Positions 13,193 through 14,234 of a stretch of DNA of 14,234 nt are shown here, piece by piece. The position numbers were made by a program, and so were the translations under genes. Under the pieces are notes generated by a model, which ran no database searches, had not been told where the DNA came from, and worked only from the letters and a program-made list of their open reading frames with translations. Numbering within the stretch: position 1 is the first letter of the stretch; each line of letters opens with the position of its first letter. Source of the stretch: Fimenecus sp045532175 (GTDB taxonomy: Bacteria; Bacillota; Clostridia; Oscillospirales; Acutalibacteraceae); contig JAZSFK010000040.1 of the NCBI GenBank assembly GCA_045532175.1, positions 1 through 14,234 of the forward strand, written 5' to 3'.

Positions 13193-14234
13193 ATGAATAA
13201 AGTTTTTAATCGCATTGAATCAATCACCGGTAACGTTATTACTGTAAAAGCTAATAATGTACAGTACAAAGAGTTGGCACAGATTAATACTCGTTTTGGT
13301 AAATCACTTGCACAGGTTAATAAAATAGAGGGTGATATTGTTTCCCTTCAGGTTTTTGCAGGTGGTCAGGGTGTATCAACAGGTGATGAAGTACGCTTTT
13401 TGGGTCGTGAAATGAGAGTATCATTCAGCGATGATTTGTTAGGCCGTATTTTCAACGGTTCAGGTGAACCAAGGGATAAAGGACCTGCGCTTACAGAAAA
13501 TATGAAACCTGTTGGCGGACCATCAGTTAACCCTACTAAACGTATTCTTGCTAATAGAATGATGAGAACGAACATCCCAATGATTGATATGTTCAATACA
13601 TTGGTTGTTTCACAGAAATTGCCTATATTCTCAATTTCAGGTGAACCATATAATCAACTTCTTGCTCGAATTGCCATGCAGGCAGATGCAGATGTAATTG
13701 TCCTTGGTGGTATGGGACTTAAATACGACGATTTCCTTTATTTCAAGGATGCACTTTCTCAAGGCGGAGCATTGAGTAAAACCGTTATGTTTATCCATAC
13801 TGCATCTGACCCTACGGTCGAATGTATGATGATTCCTGATATGGCATTGGCTGTTGCAGAGCAATTTGCTTTGCAGGATAAGGATGTATTGGTGTTGCTT
13901 ACTGATATGACTAACTTTGCGGATGCGATGAAAGAAATTGCTATTACACAGGAACAAGTTCCGTCTAATCGTGGATATCCAGGTGACCTTTATTCACAGT
14001 TGGCTGCTCGTTACGAAAAGGCTGTTGACTTTGCAAATTCAGGTTCAGTTACTGTTCTTGCAGTTACCACTATGCCTGGTGACGATGTTACACACCCTGT
14101 GCCAGATAATACAGGTTATATTACTGAGGGGCAGTATTATCTTAAGGGTGGTCGTATTGAACCTTTTGGTTCTCTATCACGACTTAAACAAAATGTCAAC
14201 GGTAAAACAAGAAAAGACCATAGAGCGCTTATGG
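13193..14234 (+). CDS. atpB: V/A-type ATPase subunit B (3' end beyond window)
   Basis: ATG 13193 starts 3 bases after the A-subunit stop, with GGTGA (13182-13186) and AAAGGA (13175-13180) upstream. The frame stays open to the last base, giving 347 residues of an expected 430-470. It starts MNKVFNRIESITGNVITVKA. Where catalytic subunits have a P-loop it reads SGEPYN (149-154), so it is the non-catalytic, nucleotide-site B subunit. GGMGLKYDDFLYFKD, HTASDPTVECMMIPD and LLTDMTNFADAMKEIA are intact, and PFGSLSRL near the end contains the probable arginine finger Arg330, which completes the catalytic site of the neighbouring A subunit. Motifs match the chlamydia/spirochaete lineage closely. Subunit D should follow. 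Confidence 0.95.
   Translation, partial: MNKVFNRIESITGNVITVKANNVQYKELAQINTRFGKSLAQVNKIEGDIVSLQVFAGGQGVSTGDEVRFLGREMRVSFSDDLLGRIFNGSGEPRDKGPALTENMKPVGGPSVNPTKRILANRMMRTNIPMIDMFNTLVVSQKLPIFSISGEPYNQLLARIAMQADADVIVLGGMGLKYDDFLYFKDALSQGGALSKTVMFIHTASDPTVECMMIPDMALAVAEQFALQDKDVLVLLTDMTNFADAMKEIAITQEQVPSNRGYPGDLYSQLAARYEKAVDFANSGSVTVLAVTTMPGDDVTHPVPDNTGYITEGQYYLKGGRIEPFGSLSRLKQNVNGKTRKDHRALM

Overview
The window looks like chromosomal DNA of a low-GC anaerobic Firmicute, most likely a gut Clostridia/Oscillospiraceae (Ruminococcus-like) species. The evidence is the AT-rich composition, strong AAAGGAG-type ribosome sites, lipoproteins with Gram-positive style lipoboxes, and protein types (SPFH with zinc ribbons, DUF4428, TFIIB-type zinc ribbon, TPM) that commonly sit together in that group. 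The lineage is inferred; no rRNA or tRNA is present to confirm it.

Region 1 (2-7009, all +) is a tightly packed cluster of eight genes. In order: the 3' end of an SPFH (band 7/flotillin-like) protein with four C-terminal zinc-binding knuckle pairs; a DUF4428 protein with thirteen 8-residue Asn/Gly/Gln/Pro repeats and a terminal zinc ribbon; a 56-residue single-span membrane protein; a double zinc-ribbon protein with a C-terminal membrane segment; a secreted/anchored TPM-domain protein; a 203-residue protein of an uncharacterised family; and two lipoproteins, the second resembling RsiV (DUF3298). Gaps are 0-26 bases and several starts overlap or nearly touch the preceding stop, so it reads as one operon whose 5' end lies outside the window. 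The content suggests a membrane-associated stress or surveillance module, but its function is unknown.

Region 2 (about 7010-10100) is an accessory patch between two direct copies of a 129-bp, two-hairpin repeat (7053-7181 and 9899-10027). It holds a divergent XRE-type regulator fused to a five-span membrane protein (minus strand), a strong intrinsic terminator, a partial third repeat copy, the C-terminal remnant of a serine-type recombinase, and an orphan 174-residue protein with its own good promoter. In the two full repeats the 23-base loop of the first hairpin is in opposite orientation while all flanking sequence is in the same orientation.

Region 3 (10104-14234, +) is the start of a V/A-type ATPase operon: a strong sigma-70/sigma-A promoter, a leader with a terminator-like hairpin, then subunit E, a DUF2764 protein, catalytic subunit A, and subunit B (cut by the window end). 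This E-DUF2764-A-B order is the arrangement known from chlamydiae, spirochaetes and Bacteroidetes, not the I-K-E-C-F-A-B-D order usual for Firmicutes, and the protein motifs agree with that lineage. Subunits D, I and K would be expected immediately downstream.
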